A DNA stretch of 64,000 nt from Misgurnus anguillicaudatus (GCF_027580225.2 NW_027395277.1:2235001-2299000); one strand, 5' to 3'; counted from the first letter of the stretch, positions 13,073 to 33,071 are shown. Program-made: numbers and translations. Notes: a model not told the origin generated them from the letters alone.

Positions 13073-13780
13073 ATAAAGACAGTTTAAACAAATTTATAAA
13101 AAAGTTTTTTTAGATAATTCCTGCCTATCCTGCCTTTAACAAAGATACTGGAACAGGAGCTAACTATAAAGCCTTGCTTGCATAATAAATTATAGATTAG
13201 CAAATTGTTTCATTGTAAAGCTGAAAACATTTGCATTTGTGTTCACTGACAGACAGATGTACGTTTCTCTTGTTTAAAGGAAATTCATTTTGGTTAGATG
13301 TTTATTTGTCATTTTTAATGAATGCCATAAAAATCTGTTTTAATTTGTAATTGTGTAAATGTAAAAAAAATTATTACAGTTTTTAGCTACTTACATTTTA
13401 TAAAATATATTGTTTCTGAATACCAGAAAACTTGAAAAGATTAGCTAATATTTTATAGTTTATAATAGCTGTTTTGATTTAAGATTTTATATTTGTCGTA
13501 CTCATTGCACTGTATCTAATAAATTTTATTCTATTTACTTTACAGATGGGGCATGAAGACACAGGCCATGGACAGTGCTAGTTTTCAGCACTCACATCCC
13601 ACACACACACAAATTTATAAAGTTCTCACTGATTCAATGTTTTTATTAAAGCTAGTTATGTTTTGCTGTCAATTTATATTTTATTGTCGTAAGTATTATG
13701 TTATTAAGTATTATGTTACATTTTATATCATTTTGATCTGTTAATGAGTTACGTTGCACCTGGAATGTTATCATTTAATA
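13073..13780. other. AT-rich sequence without recognisable features
   Basis: Only short fortuitous ORFs. No paired ends seen. Confidence 0.4.
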
Positions 13781-13789
13781 AAATTATGT

Positions 13790-14415
13790 TAAAAGAAAAT
13801 GAAGGATCACTGCTAAGCTCAAAAAACATTTTTTTATCTAAACTTTGTAATGTTCCAAATAAATGTTCTCAGAACGTTGTATTTTTAAAAGAAATGTTGG
13901 TAGCAAGAACGTTGTGGGAGCAATGTTAAGCAAACTGGACATTTTAACGTTCCAAATGAATGTTTGTAGAATGTTATATTTTTAATTAGATTTAGGTGGT
14001 AAGAACGTTGTAGGAACGTTATGCTAACCATAAAATAACGTTCTAGCAACGTTAAGCAAACTGGACATTTCAACGTTCTTGGAACGTTCCAAACAAACGT
14101 TTGTGGGACGTTATATTTTTAATTAAATTTAGGTGGTAAGAACGTTGTAGGAACGTTATGCTAACCATTAAATAACGTTCTAGCAACGTTAAGCAAACTG
14201 GACATTTTAACGTTCTTAGAACGTTCCAAGTGAACGTTTGTAGAACGTTATATTTTTAGTGAAATTTAGGTTGTAGGAACGTTGTAGGAACGTTATGCTA
14301 ACCATAAAATAACGTTCTAGCAACGTTAAGCAAACTGGACATTTTAACGTTTTTGGAACATTCCAAATAACGTTCCCACAACCAAAACGGAACGTTAGGA
14401 AAACGTTCTCAGAAC
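13790..14415. repeat. AACGTT-rich minisatellite, period 126-137 bp, about 4.5 units
   Basis: CAACGTTAAGCAAACTGGAC recurs at 13921 (variant), 14047, 14184 and 14321. Each unit contains several AACGTTC/GAACGTT half-palindromes. Confidence 0.85.
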
Positions 14416-14935
14416 ATAAATTTGTTAGCTGGGTACGATGGACGCTTCACTATCCCATGATGCCCCGGGAGAGGAGTTATCCAACGAAGAAGACGAGGCA
14501 TGCGGTTGTTTTCGCGCTGAAATGACATGACGTGATGACGACGTATGTCACGTGATGTAGGAACATGGCGGATGTAGTACGTCCGAATCTCATTCATACT
14601 ACCAGGATTCATACTATACAGTACCTACTGTTTTAACGCTAAGTAAGTAGGTACTTCATCTAATTCAGTACCTACTATACAGTATGCGGTTTCGGACGCA
14701 GCCCCGGACTCCACTCGCTCACTTTCTCCTGCGTCTTTGTGCACCTCTCACCCTCAAACAAGGTCAGAGCAAGCGTCCTATTTTTAAAGTTTCTGCTAAT
14801 ATGACAGTTAACAGTAAAAGAGCGCTCACGCGTCAATATTTGATTGACAAGACAGCTTACTCGGTGGTTGCTTAGCAATATAAAAAGCCCCGCCGCACTG
14901 TATAGGCTGTATAGTCGCAAAACGTAGAACAACAT

Positions 14936-15390
14936 TTGGTCAGACATCACTTTAAAATGGCATAAAATGGTGGAATGCTTTACCATCAGAAATTAAAACA
15001 CTGAAAGGACTCAAGGTTTTAATACACATTTAAAGCAATGGCTAAAACTGAAACAACTTTGTGAACGCTGATTATACAGGCTACAACTTAATGTATACAT
15101 TTGTTTAGATTCTGTGTTATAGTGACTACTACATCTATTTAAGCCCACATCTTATTTGATGTATTTATTGTATATATTTTAATATTTAAATTTGTGCTTC
15201 AATACTCTGTAATCTCTGTTTTAACCTTACAAGCCTAACCAGGGACAGGGGTTGCAAATTAGTCTTGGCTATAAACCTGTATGCATGGAATCTACTTTGT
15301 ATTTTTTATAAAGCAATGTTTTATCCATTTGTCTCTGTCAAATAAACATTAAATAAATATAAATAAATAAATAAATCAAACATCAGAAAT
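14936..15390 (+). mobile_element. 3' end of a decayed non-LTR retrotransposon
   Basis: A short coding remnant reads WWNALPSEIKTLKGLK, typical of the C-terminus of fish LINE reverse transcriptases, then a frameshift, a 3'UTR, and a tail of AAAT repeats (15355-15378). Clade not assignable from this piece. Confidence 0.55.
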
Positions 15391-16212
15391 AAAGTAATTT
15401 ACTGCCATTGACTGAATCACTTTTGTAAAATAAATAAGAATGAATGTTGAATTTATAGTGAAAGATAGGTACTGTATATTTGATTACTTTACACAATATA
15501 ATATTATTCAGTGCTTTAAGTTTTTCAAGTAGGTTGATTTCTTGTGTGCCTTTGTTCTATTGTTATTAATTGTAACTTTTGTCATCAGTAAGCTTGAGAT
15601 TATTTTCTTAAGTGACTATTATTTTTTTGTGATATGGAAATTGGTCAAAAGAATTCTGAAATGTTAGTGGCATTAAATTTCCATATGATAAAATTCTTAT
15701 TAAAAGTAATATAACTTGACTGTGAAGTATATCATTATTGTTAGTTAAAATGACTCGTATAATGATAAAACATTTAGCTCATCGCCCACCCCTATATTCG
15801 CTATTAGCAAGCCATGTTTACAGGTTTGTTAATCTAATAGCGTGCAACTGTTATTCTGAATTATTCTAGATTATATTTACGTAAAACAACTTCAGCAGTG
15901 TTTTAGAAAAATGTATTCTCTCTGTAGTTGGTGACCTAAAGTGGTGTTGGAGGGGGGGGGGGGGCTGCAGTAATTCATAGCCCCGGGGCCCAGTGAGCTC
16001 TTAATGCGGCCCTGGGTATAATGTGAATTGTATCGGAGAAAGTTTTACGAAACAGTTTTATGTAATAAGTACAGCAACATACTAAGAGTTAATAGTTAAA
16101 ATGTACAGGATATCATAAGCATAAGTTACAATAATCAGCAAATAACAACAATACAATTACAGTAGTTTACTGTAAACATTGTGGCGAATGTCTTTTTTAT
16201 TCAGTTAAGTTC
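15391..16212. other. No gene; contains a poly-G tract
   Basis: A run of 13 G (about 15951-15963) stands in otherwise AT-rich sequence. Nothing else recognised. Confidence 0.5.
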
Positions 16213-16545
16213 TTAAAGGAAAACACCACCGTTTTACAATATTTTACCATGTTCTTACCTCAACTTAGACGAATTAATACATACCTATCTTTTTTCAATG
16301 CATGCACTGCATCTTTGCACAGTGTGTCGTGAATGTGTTAGCATTTAGCCTAGCCCCATTCATTTCTTAGGATCCAAACAGAGATGAATTTAGAAGCCAC
16401 CAAACACTTCCATGTTTTCCTATTTAAAGACTGTTACATGAGTAGTTACACACTAAGTATTGTGGCACAAAATACGAGTAAGTATGGTGGCTTCCTGTTT
16501 GGATCCTAAGGAATGAATGGGGCTAGGCTAAATGCTAACACAGTT
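16213..16545. mobile_element. TTAA foldback MITE, partly truncated
   Basis: TTAAAGGAAAACACCACCG start. Arms with GCATTTAGCCTAGCCCCATT and its inverse fold back. Same family as 19736-20165. Confidence 0.7.
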
Positions 16546-17327
16546 AAAATAGTTGAACTTGAGCTTATTTAGATGAAGTAATGTAAAAAAAACATGTTTT
16601 CATGACATTGATCCATTTTTTTACAGTAGAATAAACTTTTAAAAAATATGGGATCTGTTGGATCTGGTTCTTATTAAACAAAATACTTGATTAATAAGTA
16701 TGCAAGTTATAAATGTTGCATCGTGTACTGTAGCCTACATATCCTCTTAGACACAGTTTAGATTTGTTTAGTTATCAAAACTAATAAAAAAGGTCTTTGT
16801 TGAAAAGCAAAAATATGTGAGCATTTTAAGAAGCATAACAAGCACATATATTTTATAAGCAAACCTTTATCCAAATGCTTACCAAATCTGTCTGTCACTG
16901 CCTCGAGGTGTCTGTGCTGAGACAAAACCGTAGAGATTTCTGATAGGACCTCTGTCCTGTGATCATATGTCTTACAACACATCAACATACATGTCTTTAA
17001 TACATATTCACATTTCATTTAAATTATAGAAAAGAAGCTCAATTGTGGAAGAGATGGTAAAAATAGAAATGTACCTTAGGTAGAATTCTCCTAAGATCCC
17101 AAGTAGTTGTAACTGTCATGACTTTAAATCAAATCCACCCAGGAAACTGTTAGCAGCGTTTACAGTACAGTACGGAGTACTTGGAACACAGGAAACTTAA
17201 AAAACTTTTATTGCCGAGCAGCCAATAGCAAAACAGTGATAGAAAGATTTGCTATTAAGCCATAAACTAAAGGTTATTCAGACTTGCAAATGAACAAGAA
17301 ATAAACATTGGTGTGTCTAAAGCCGAA

Positions 17328-17545
17328 AGTATACACTGTAAAAAATTAGCTGTAATTATGCAGCTGGTTGCCAGTAACTTACTGTAGAAGTTAAAGACTG
17401 AAAATGTTTCATGTTCATTTAACTTTGAACAAACTGTTGCCAGTAAAAAACATAAATGTAAAATCTACAGTAAGTTACTGGCAGCTAGTTGCCAGTAATA
17501 CCCAGTAATACTGTAATTTCTACAGAAATGTTTTACAGTGTAGGG
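17328..17545. mobile_element. MITE with TACACTGTAAAAAA ends
   Basis: Left CACTGTAAAAAATTAGC, right TTTTACAGTGTAG. Internal inverted pair CTTACTGTAGA / TCTACAGTAAG. Confidence 0.7.
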
Positions 17546-17785
17546 ACGTCTGCGTATGTGTGCCGTCCACATGACGTCATTCAGTCTGTATATCAGCAGC
17601 AGGTTTTTAGATGCTGCACTGTCAGAAAAAAAAGTACAAATATTGTAACTTTTTGATATTATACCTTAATTTCAGATACCTTTAAGGACCATTTGTGAAC
17701 CAGTAAAATGTTAAGGGTACAAAACATTTAGGTTAAAAAAATATCTTTCCTGCCTTAAATTTTTTTGTTTAATCAACTCAGATTT

Positions 17786-18708
17786 GGGTGATTCTCACGA
17801 AACCATTGAAACACCACGGCACTAATGATTTTAGCTTTAAAATGTGTAATATAATAACATTAAAAAGCATCAGAATTAACACAATACTGTGTTCTACCTT
17901 GCACAATGTGTGATTTCAACATAAGAATTTATAATTGTAAATTTTATCTCATTTTCTGCTGAAATTCTCATTACCGCAATGTGTCCGGCTGTGTTTGAAC
18001 ATGCGTTATGTTGTAATTTAATCAAATGAACACAAAAATATTAAGAAAAAAAAAATAAATGGATGTTTTGCTAGACTACTTTAGATGACAGAAAAAATAT
18101 TTACTGAATATTCATGTATAATAATAATGAAGAAAAATGAGGAAAATGATGTGTCCATGCCTGATGTTCTCATCCTCCGCAACACTTTTTGAGAACAGTT
18201 TAAGCACACATACAGAATTTTAATAAAGTTTGATTTTGAGTGACCAAGCACATGGACCAGTTACTTCAAGATGGCTACCAGGTAAGATCATTTTTTTTAC
18301 AGTTAATTTGAAATATTGTCTTGTCAGAATGCTTACACAACATTTTGATTATCATTACCGCAACAGATGCTTATTAAATGTTAATTTAATTAATTGAAGC
18401 ATAATACTTTGATTTTAAATGCATGTGCAGAATCTCCAAATTATGTTCTTTCAGGTTTGTCATGTCATTTTGAAAATATGTCAGTGTTGATGTTTTCTGA
18501 CTGTTGCGGTAATGAGATTTTTTAGGACAAATTTTTTAAATTATGTTACAAAAAGTGTTAAATGATAAGTAAAAGTTTTTAAATTAATGTTCCCATTTAC
18601 TCCAGACTTTGTTTTTCAATGTCTGGTGGGAAAAAAAGTAAATTTAAGCAATTTTTACATTTTCATGCTTGACATTTTTAAAACCAAGTTTTCGTGAGAA
18701 TCACCCAT
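17786..18708. mobile_element. GGTGATTCTCACGAAA-ended element, copy 1
   Basis: TIR GGGTGATTCTCACGAAA and inverse. Contains CATTACCGCAA at about 17971 and 18350 and its inverse at about 18504. Flanks share ATTT. Pairs with copy 2 at 21017. Confidence 0.8.
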
Positions 18709-18966
18709 TTACAAGTCATGTCAACTTATATTATTTATCTTGATAAGAGATGAGTTGCTACAACTTATAAAATGAAGTTTACCTATTTGAACTGTCGTAA
18801 AACCCAGAGAAGTTAAATTTACTTAAAACATTGGAGAAAAGTTGTTGCCCTAAAATAATTAGGTTATGTGAACTAAAACAAGAGTGTGTTTAACTTAAAA
18901 TTTCAAGTAAATCCAAAATTATTCAGCAAAACAACATTATAAATATAATAGCTTAAATCTCCATGG

Positions 18967-19202
18967 AGCGGTTTCCCGGACAAAGATTAGATTAGTCCTA
19001 GACTAAAATAAATGTAAGAGCTGTTCAAACTGAAAACAAATTGCACTGACACATCTTAAAATACAATATCAGTGCCCTTTATTTTGCCTCAAAATGCACA
19101 CAAGTAATGTTTTAGTAAGGCATGTTTGTTCAAACTAGTTATATTTCCTAATTAAACTAAGGTCTAGTCCTGGCTTAAACTAATCCCCGTCCGGGGAAAC
19201 CA
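18967..19202. mobile_element. MITE with GGTTTCCCGGACAAAG ends
   Basis: TIR GGTTTCCCGGAC / inverse at the right, subterminal TAGTCCTAGACTAAA and its inverse. About 236 bp. Confidence 0.75.
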
Positions 19203-19735
19203 CCCCTAAGACAATTTAATAACAAATATTTAAGTAGTTAAAGTTCTTATCAGTTTTTTTGTAATGAAAATTTTAAGTTCATTTCACTTGAATGTTTTAA
19301 TGAATTGAATATGCCTAAAGGTTAAATTAACTATGATTTTTTGAAGTATAGGTCCAAAACTCAAAATATTAAGTGACGTTTATGTCATTGTTTAAGTAAA
19401 GACAATATCTGGGTTATGTGTACAGAGCAATTTACAATGAAATCCAAAATACATTAAACGATGTTTACTACAGAGTAAAAATCAAGAGTTTGTTGGGTTA
19501 AGTGTTTATCAAACCTGATGCCTTTTTTAGGTTAAGTTGAGGTGGATGTCTAGACTCAATATATTGGTAATAAAGGCATTCTTTGAGAAATTATATTAAA
19601 AGTTTCGACTGCAAATGTCAAATCCATAACGCTGGAACTGCTCAACTGCAAATTTGTTAACATGTTTAAACCAATCTTGGTAACGCAGAGAAATTTTGTA
19701 TTAGTGCATCCCTAATATCAATGTTCATATTGACC

Positions 19736-20165
19736 TTAAAGGAAAACAACACCAATTTTCAATATTTTATGTTTTACCTCAACTTAGACGAATTAATATA
19801 TACATACCTATCTTTTTTCAATGTGTACACTTTTAATCTTCGTACAGCGCCTCGTGAATGTGTTAGCATTTAGCCTAGCCCCATTTATTCCTTAGGATCC
19901 AAACAGGGATGAATTTATAAGCCACCAAACACTTCCATGTTTTCCCTATTACATGAGTAGTTACACCAGTAAGTATGGTTGCACAAAATAAATCTTTTGT
20001 TTGGAGCCATAAGAATGAATGGGGCTAGGCTAAACGCTAACACATTCAAGAAGCGCTGTACAAAGATTAAAAGCGCACGCATTGAAAAAAAGACAGGTAT
20101 GTATTAATTCATCTAAGTTGAGGTAAGAACATAGTAAAATATTGAAAAACAATGCTGTTATCTTT
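19736..20165. mobile_element. TTAA foldback MITE (same family as 16213)
   Basis: TTAAAGGAAAACAACACC start and an inverse arm ending about 20165. The two arms both carry the GCCTAGCCCCATT / AATGGGGCTAGGC pair. Lies just beyond the presumed hras poly(A) site. Confidence 0.75.
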
Positions 20166-20374
20166 TTGAAAGCTTTAGCATGATGTTTATTAAGGCATAC
20201 ACCCACAAATAATTTTGTCAAAACATTACAACATTGAAGATTTCAAAACAGATCAACAGTTTTATTATTGAAAATTCAGTCAGCCATTTTAATTTTCTAA
20301 TAGTAACGTTCTTTCGTAGCATACACATGAACCAGCACACATAACTAATGCGCCCGTGTGGATTTCCACGTAGC

Positions 20375-20380
20375 TTTATT
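20375..20380 (-). terminator. hras: Probable hras polyadenylation signal (AATAAA)
   Basis: AATAAA on the minus strand with a downstream GT-rich element about 20355-20320. Cleavage would be expected near 20350-20365. Confidence 0.55.
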
Positions 20381-20923
20381 CACAAACGTATGTTAAAACA
20401 ACCTGCATGTTAAGCAAAACAAATATCTCCGACCGATGACGGAGGCACAGCGCCTCCAGAGTAAATTGTACGACTCTCTCGCCCAACCGGTATGCTGTCC
20501 GTGAGGTGTAACTGAAGGGAACGGGGACGTGGGATGAGGTCACAAGTGTCCAGTCATTGCAATCTGAGCCGAGGAAGGTTTTTCGTGTGTTGTTGAGGTC
20601 ATGAGAGGTGCCGAGTTCATATAAGACCAGTGTTGAGACTTCAAGAACAATAATTTAGCAGAAATCCACAGCGCCGCCCAGCACGGGTTACAAATAAAGA
20701 ACATACACGAGTAAGTCATTAGTGGTGTTTATCAGGCAGACGTGGACAGACAAAAAGGTGAACCAGGTGGTCAAAGCAAGACTCGTTCCTGTTTCAAATG
20801 TCCGCTACGCAGGCGGCCTTGTTTGCTTTTTGTTAACAGTCACTTTCAGATGAGACGGTTGTCGTTTCTCACTGGTCCAGTCTGCCATGGGGAGCCATGA
20901 GCTGGTCAACACGCGCTGGTCAG
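20375..20923 (-). other. hras: Probable hras 3'UTR terminal exon
   Basis: A strong acceptor on the minus strand (TTTTCTTTTACTTAG) ends at 20924. The sequence below it is GC-richer than its surroundings, lacks recognisable transposon ends, and pairs with the donor five bases after the hras stop (23237). It runs to an AATAAA (minus strand, 20380-20375) followed after about 25 bases by GT-rich sequence (TGTGTGCTGG), a typical polyadenylation arrangement. A second AATAAA-like signal occurs near 20260. Non-coding, so the support is structural only. Confidence 0.65.
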
Positions 20924-21016
20924 CTAAGTAAAAGAAAACAAAACAAGTTAAAGACCTAAGCATAACCTAAACATTACTGGAGCTAAGCCTGGTTTTGCAT
21001 CTGAACTCTACAAATA

Positions 21017-21848
21017 GGTGATTCTCGCGAAATTAGACTTATGATGTGTCATGAAACATTTTGATAAAAAAAGTAAATGCAAAGTAAGAGTATCAAAATA
21101 AGAAGCATACAGTTACAAACATCTCTTCATGTACTATTTTGCACATGATTTCAAATATCATCATAAAAAACAATTTTGTTGTTTTTCCACATTTAAGGGG
21201 AAATTTTTCATTACCGCAACGTGTCCATGACTGGATTTGGGTTCTTTGACATAGAAATATTTATAATAAAAAAATCTAAAAAATAAAAAGCTTCAGTGCA
21301 TGTTATACTATAAACATTTACAGTAAAGAAACATGTGGTATTTGGTGATCATTGGTAAATGTAGAGACAATAATAAGGAATATAAATGTGTCCAAGACCA
21401 ATTTTCTCATCCTCCACAACAATTTTCAATCATTGTTTAAGTCCTCAAGGAACTAACATTGAAAAAAAAATTGTTGGAAGGGACATAATTGACTGTGACA
21501 CTCAAGATGGTTACCAGGTAAGCAGTTCTTATTTTTTCTCTACAGATAAAAGTTGAAATTTTGTTTGTCGTAGTACCTAGACAACTTTTTAGTTCTCATT
21601 ACCGAAACATGAGTTTGTAAATGCATATATTTAATGTAATATCATGTTGCGGTAATGATCATTTTTGATAATGATAATCTAAAAAATGTAAATAATTCAA
21701 CAGGAAATATTTTTTAAATCCTCTAAAAATAATGGTTATAGTAAGTTCAGAACTTAATCTTATATGTCCAAAAAATTGGCTTCATGGGCTTTTTAAAAAT
21801 TCAGATGCTGGACACTTTCTAAATCAGGATTTCGTGAGAATCACCCAA
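21017..21848. mobile_element. GGTGATTCTCGCGAAA-ended element, copy 2
   Basis: TIR as copy 1 at 17786. Internal CATTACCGCAA (about 21210), CATTACCGAAA (about 21597) and the inverse (about 21648), in the same order and orientation as copy 1. AAAT flanks both ends. Lies in the hras 3'UTR intron. Confidence 0.8.
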
Positions 21849-22374
21849 ATGTAGCCTTATTGTAAAGAGTTATACATAAGTATTTTTTTAAAGGGTACAT
21901 ATTATGCCCACTATTACAAGATGTTATATGAAGTCTCAGGTGTGCCTAGAATGTGTCTGTGACGTTTAAGCTCAAAATACCCCACAGATCATTTATTATA
22001 GCATGTCCAAAATGCCCCTATTTGGGTGGGAGCAAAAAGCGCTGTTTTCATGTGTGAACCTTTAAATGCAAATGAGCCACAGCTCCTCACTTCCTTACAA
22101 ACAGACAGGGAGAGCTTTTGGTTAAAAATAGATGAATACAGTCTGAGACAATAGTATATTTAGCCGTATTAGCAGTACAACATGCTCACAAACACATTTA
22201 GAAAAGCTTTTGGGTAAAATTAACCAGTCAGTGGCTGTGGGTGGGGTTTGTTTGTATGACATCATATTAACAAGAGAATCAAAATGGAATGTCTGATAAG
22301 ACAGCTTTAGTTGAATGGGGATTATCAAAAGAGTACAGGGTGGATTTTGTTCATTGTGCCAACTCACTTTTACA

Positions 22375-23069
22375 GGGTTCTCACACCTTAGTTAACTTCA
22401 AATTCAAGGACCTTTCAAGGACTTTTCAGGGACACATTTTAAGTGAGAGCAAGGTTACATCGTGTTACCTTTTAAGATACATTCTTACAGTTCCCTTTCG
22501 AGGGAACTCACGCTGCGTCACTGCGGTGACACTTTGGGGACGCCTCCAGGGGTAAGTGCGTCTGAATGTGTATATCAAATTCAACCAATGGTAAGGCTTA
22601 ACTACAAAGACAGGGTGATGCGGGAGCAGGAAGTATATCGCTATCTGAAATATTGCCAAAGACGGCGTTACAGGGACGCAGGAAGTATGGCAATGGAGAC
22701 GCAGCGTCTCGTTCCCTTCTCAGAGAACAACAGTTACATACGTAACCCGAGACGTTTTCATGTGTCAAACACAACTATGCAAAAAAAGCATTTTGGTATG
22801 AATCAACATTCGCATACAGAAGATATAAGCATTTAAAACAAACAGTTTAGCACGTGTGCTTAAAAAGTCTAGAATTTTTATGATATTATCCTACACTACA
22901 TAGGGAATAATATGGATTTTTTCCAGAAAACTTCTTGCATAAAATAGATTCAAGCACTTTCAATGACCTGTATCTATGTATGTATATTTTCAAAAACTTC
23001 CCAGGACCTTGAATTCTTTTTCCCAGATTCACAAACTTTCAAGGATTACAAGGACCCGTGGGAACCCTG
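22375..23069. mobile_element. hAT element, 695 bp (family GGGTTCYCACACC)
   Basis: GGGTTCTCACACC start, GTGGGAACCCTG end, flanks CTTTTACA and CTTTTATG (6 of 8). Near-identical to 29291-29993. Both contain an internal block with TTCCCTTTYGAGGGAACTC. Confidence 0.85.
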
Positions 23070-23242
23070 CTTTTATGTCAAACACCTGGAATATGTGCCT
23101 CTTAAGACATTGCTTTTGATCATACTAATAAAATATATTCACTTATAAAAGTATAAAAGCATAAGCTAGATGCATACTTGTAAATGCAGTTCATTGTATG
23201 TTGCATGTCATTAAGTGTGCAAGCGTGTATTTGTTACCTTGA

Positions 23243-30247
<7,005 letters not shown>

Positions 30248-30257
30248 TCAGTACAAA

Positions 30258-30515
30258 CACACATTATATCCACCCTAAACGACTGCTACATCAACAGGAT
30301 TCACACGATTATGACAAAAAAACATAACTGTCGAATATTAGGCCTTATTGAGATGCGACTTCCCGGGCACAAAACTTTTCAAACAGCACACATTATATCC
30401 ACCCTAAACACCTGCTACATCCACAGGATTTACACGATTATGACAAAAAAACATAACTGTCGAATATTAGGCCTTATTGAGATGCGACTTCCCGGGCACA
30501 AAACTTTTAAAACAG
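30258..30515. repeat. 129-bp tandem duplication next to hras acceptor
   Basis: Two units starting CACACATTATATCCACC at 30258 and 30387, nearly identical, beginning 33 bp upstream of the splice acceptor of coding exon 1. Because 129 is divisible by three it yields a spurious plus-strand ORF. Confidence 0.95.
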
Positions 30516-30530
30516 CACACAAGTAGCACA

Positions 30531-30854
30531 TTAAAGCAACACTAAAGACTTTTTGCTCTTTGCTCCCCCTACAGGTTAGAAGTGTAATTGTCCATTACCA
30601 CTGTCGTAAATACTGCAGCATAGCTGGCTCTGATTGGACTGTAGGTCTGTCGTAAAACAAGTTTTTGTAGTTTTCACTCAAACTACAGGACCGCGACCCG
30701 ACGGTTGGAAACTTCTTTAGTGCGGTTTTGGCCGATAGAGGGCTGCAAAGCGAATGTGAAAGTGCCGTTCACCCTGTTTCGAGTGGATGAATGACTGAAA
30801 CTTTTTTGGAAACGTTATTTTAAGGTAAAAAAAAACTCTTTGGTGTTGCTTTAA
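30531..30854. mobile_element. TTAA MITE, TIR AAAGCAACACYAAAGA
   Basis: TTAA at both ends, ends AAAGCAACACTAAAGAC and TCTTTGGTGTTGCT. In hras intron 1. Confidence 0.85.
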
Positions 30855-31028
30855 AATCTGTTTCATATCTTGTTTGATTAAATATATGAATTAAAAAGGC
30901 CTAAAACTTTCGCTGGCCAGTGCCTTTCCTGAGTTCACGTTTGCCCTGGACCATAGGGTTATCTTTAAGAGGCCTGCCTGAAGTAAAGCATGCACATTAA
31001 GGATCGATTCAGGTACTTTCGAATCAAT

Positions 31029-31760
31029 GAGGCTGTTTACACTTGGTATTAAGATGTGTTTTCATCGATCGGATCGCAAGTGGACGAGAGAGACACATTA
31101 CGTTTACACCTGGTATTTAAATCCGTCTCTTTTGTCCACTTTCGACCGCTTCTGTGCTGAATACTATGAGGGGGTGGTCTGTGAGACGGTGGGCGAGTCT
31201 CTCTGCTGTCATTCAAAGCCGAGCGGGAGTAATTATGAGTTTATATGGACGCAAGCTAATATTATGTCGGAGTGCACTGCTTGTTTAGCAAGTAAACATG
31301 CTGCACAGTGTTTTGTACATGAGTATGTAAGAGCTTTCTTTGAATTTTCAGCGCAATTGATGAAATAGGATCGCGCAACTTTCACACGCTTTCAAAACGA
31401 AACTACGGAGATCAGCCGCTTAGTTTTATCAATGAAAGGCTAAAAATAGCGCTGTTCACCGAATGTTCACGCCAGAAGTCAAAAAAGACGTAAAACTTGT
31501 GTTTAATACCTCAGATTAGATAAATGGGCGGAGAGAAGGCGGTCGCGTCTGGCTGTTCGAACGCATTCAACCACATGTGCGTTCCGCAGCTCCAAAGCGA
31601 TCCGATCGAAAGTGGTTTCGACCACCTTTGGATGTGGTTGAAAGTGGTCGAAAGTGGACGAGCTCAAAACGTTTTGAACACCGTTTACACCTGGCATTAA
31701 CGTCGTCCACTTGTGATCCGATCGACGAAAACACATGTTAATGCCAAGTGTAAACAGCCT
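31029..31760. mobile_element. MITE with AGGCTGTTTACACTTGG ends
   Basis: Inverted ends extend inward through GTGTTTTCATCGATCGGATC and its inverse. About 732 bp, non-coding. Confidence 0.8.
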
Positions 31761-32492
31761 AAATATTGTTTAGATAATTTGAATTTTGGTTATAAATCTC
31801 TATTTTTACACAGCCCTATTACCTCACAGCCTAAAATAAGAATGTATAGTGCAGAAAGATATCATAAACATTGCATCTTTGATAATAAAATTATCACCTG
31901 AGCCGTAAATGCCATGTGACTAAGCACTGAAGCCGAGGGAAAACGATAACATTGCTGATTGGCTGACATGGTGAACACATAAGCTTCTGGATTTGCCGAC
32001 ATTGGAAGTCCAAAGTCTTGTCCCTCTTCCAACATTTAACAAACATATCAGGTAGACATCACAGTCTGCAAATTATTACAAACTGGTGCACCTTTGTCTG
32101 ACTTTTTTGTGAGGTATGCATAAGGGAGACAGTCACTATCCAAAGATCTCAAACTTCTATGTTAGCAGTCTATGTAGAAACACAAGGGAAACAAACCATG
32201 AAATGAGAAACACATTTTGGCACTTGAAAGAAGACCCGAGCTTGCAAGGGAAGCTATTATCTGAGATCTGATCATTCAGAAAGCTTTGATTCAAATACAT
32301 CATATACAGACCCAATCAATCCTTTTTACTGAATGAGGTTCAACTATCTTCTAATAGCTTTCAATGATTGTTATAGGTTGACTGTTACAGGACTCAGGTG
32401 GCTGTGATGGTTTTTCTGGATTTTTGGGATTACTTTAATGCAAACTGTATTTAACAGAATTGAAAAGTTAAAAACAAAAACATCCTATAAAG

Positions 32493-32747
32493 CAGTGGTT
32501 CTCAAACTTTTTTTTACGGTGACCCCCACTTGTGCCCTTTGTGCCCCACCAAAGAAAATTTATGACCTAAAACATTGTAAAAAATACAATTTGAATTAAC
32601 CAAAACTTGTAGTGCGGTTGGTTAGTAGTCTTCTTTTTCTGAGGCTTAATTACACAGAATTCATGATAAATTAATGTATTTTATAAAATATTATAAAACT
32701 GGGGCCCCCCTGTCACCATCTCAGGGCCCCCAGTTTGAAAACCAATG
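32493..32747. mobile_element. hAT element (CAGTGGTTCTCAAACT type), 255 bp
   Basis: Flanks CTATAAAG and CTATAAGG (7 of 8). Right end AGTTTGAAAACCAATG is a diverged inverse of the left. Short deletion derivative. Confidence 0.8.
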
Positions 32748-33071
32748 CTATAAGGTTATCTGACATCATGGTTTAATTACTGCACAAAAGCATTCCAAAC
32801 GTTTTGTTTCTCAGTCCACTTGTTAATTCTTGATGATCTCAGGCTGACAACGATGACACGTTTAGTGACTAATAAATGACTAAATCATTGTAATCAGGGT
32901 GTAATACGGCTGGAATGACTAGGGGTGTAAATCGTCCTACGATTATTATGTCAACGGTTTGATTCGATCCGATGTCGTGATGCGGCGTATCACAATTTTG
33001 ATGCATCATTGTTTAATATTACTGCAGAGGTGATAAAGAAAGACGCGAGAGAGTAAGAGAGACGTGATTGG

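Noticed and set aside
15951..15963. Poly-G run as a G-quadruplex regulatory site
   Set aside because: A single homopolymer in gene-free sequence with no nearby promoter; it may be a sequencing-length artefact.
22462..22836. 124-residue ORF, with a relative at 29448-29780
   Set aside because: Both lie wholly inside copies of the same hAT element and the frames differ by indels between copies; no domain seen.
31027..31368. 113-residue ORF
   Set aside because: Lies in one arm of the AGGCTGTTTACACTTGG MITE and reflects CpG-rich arm sequence.
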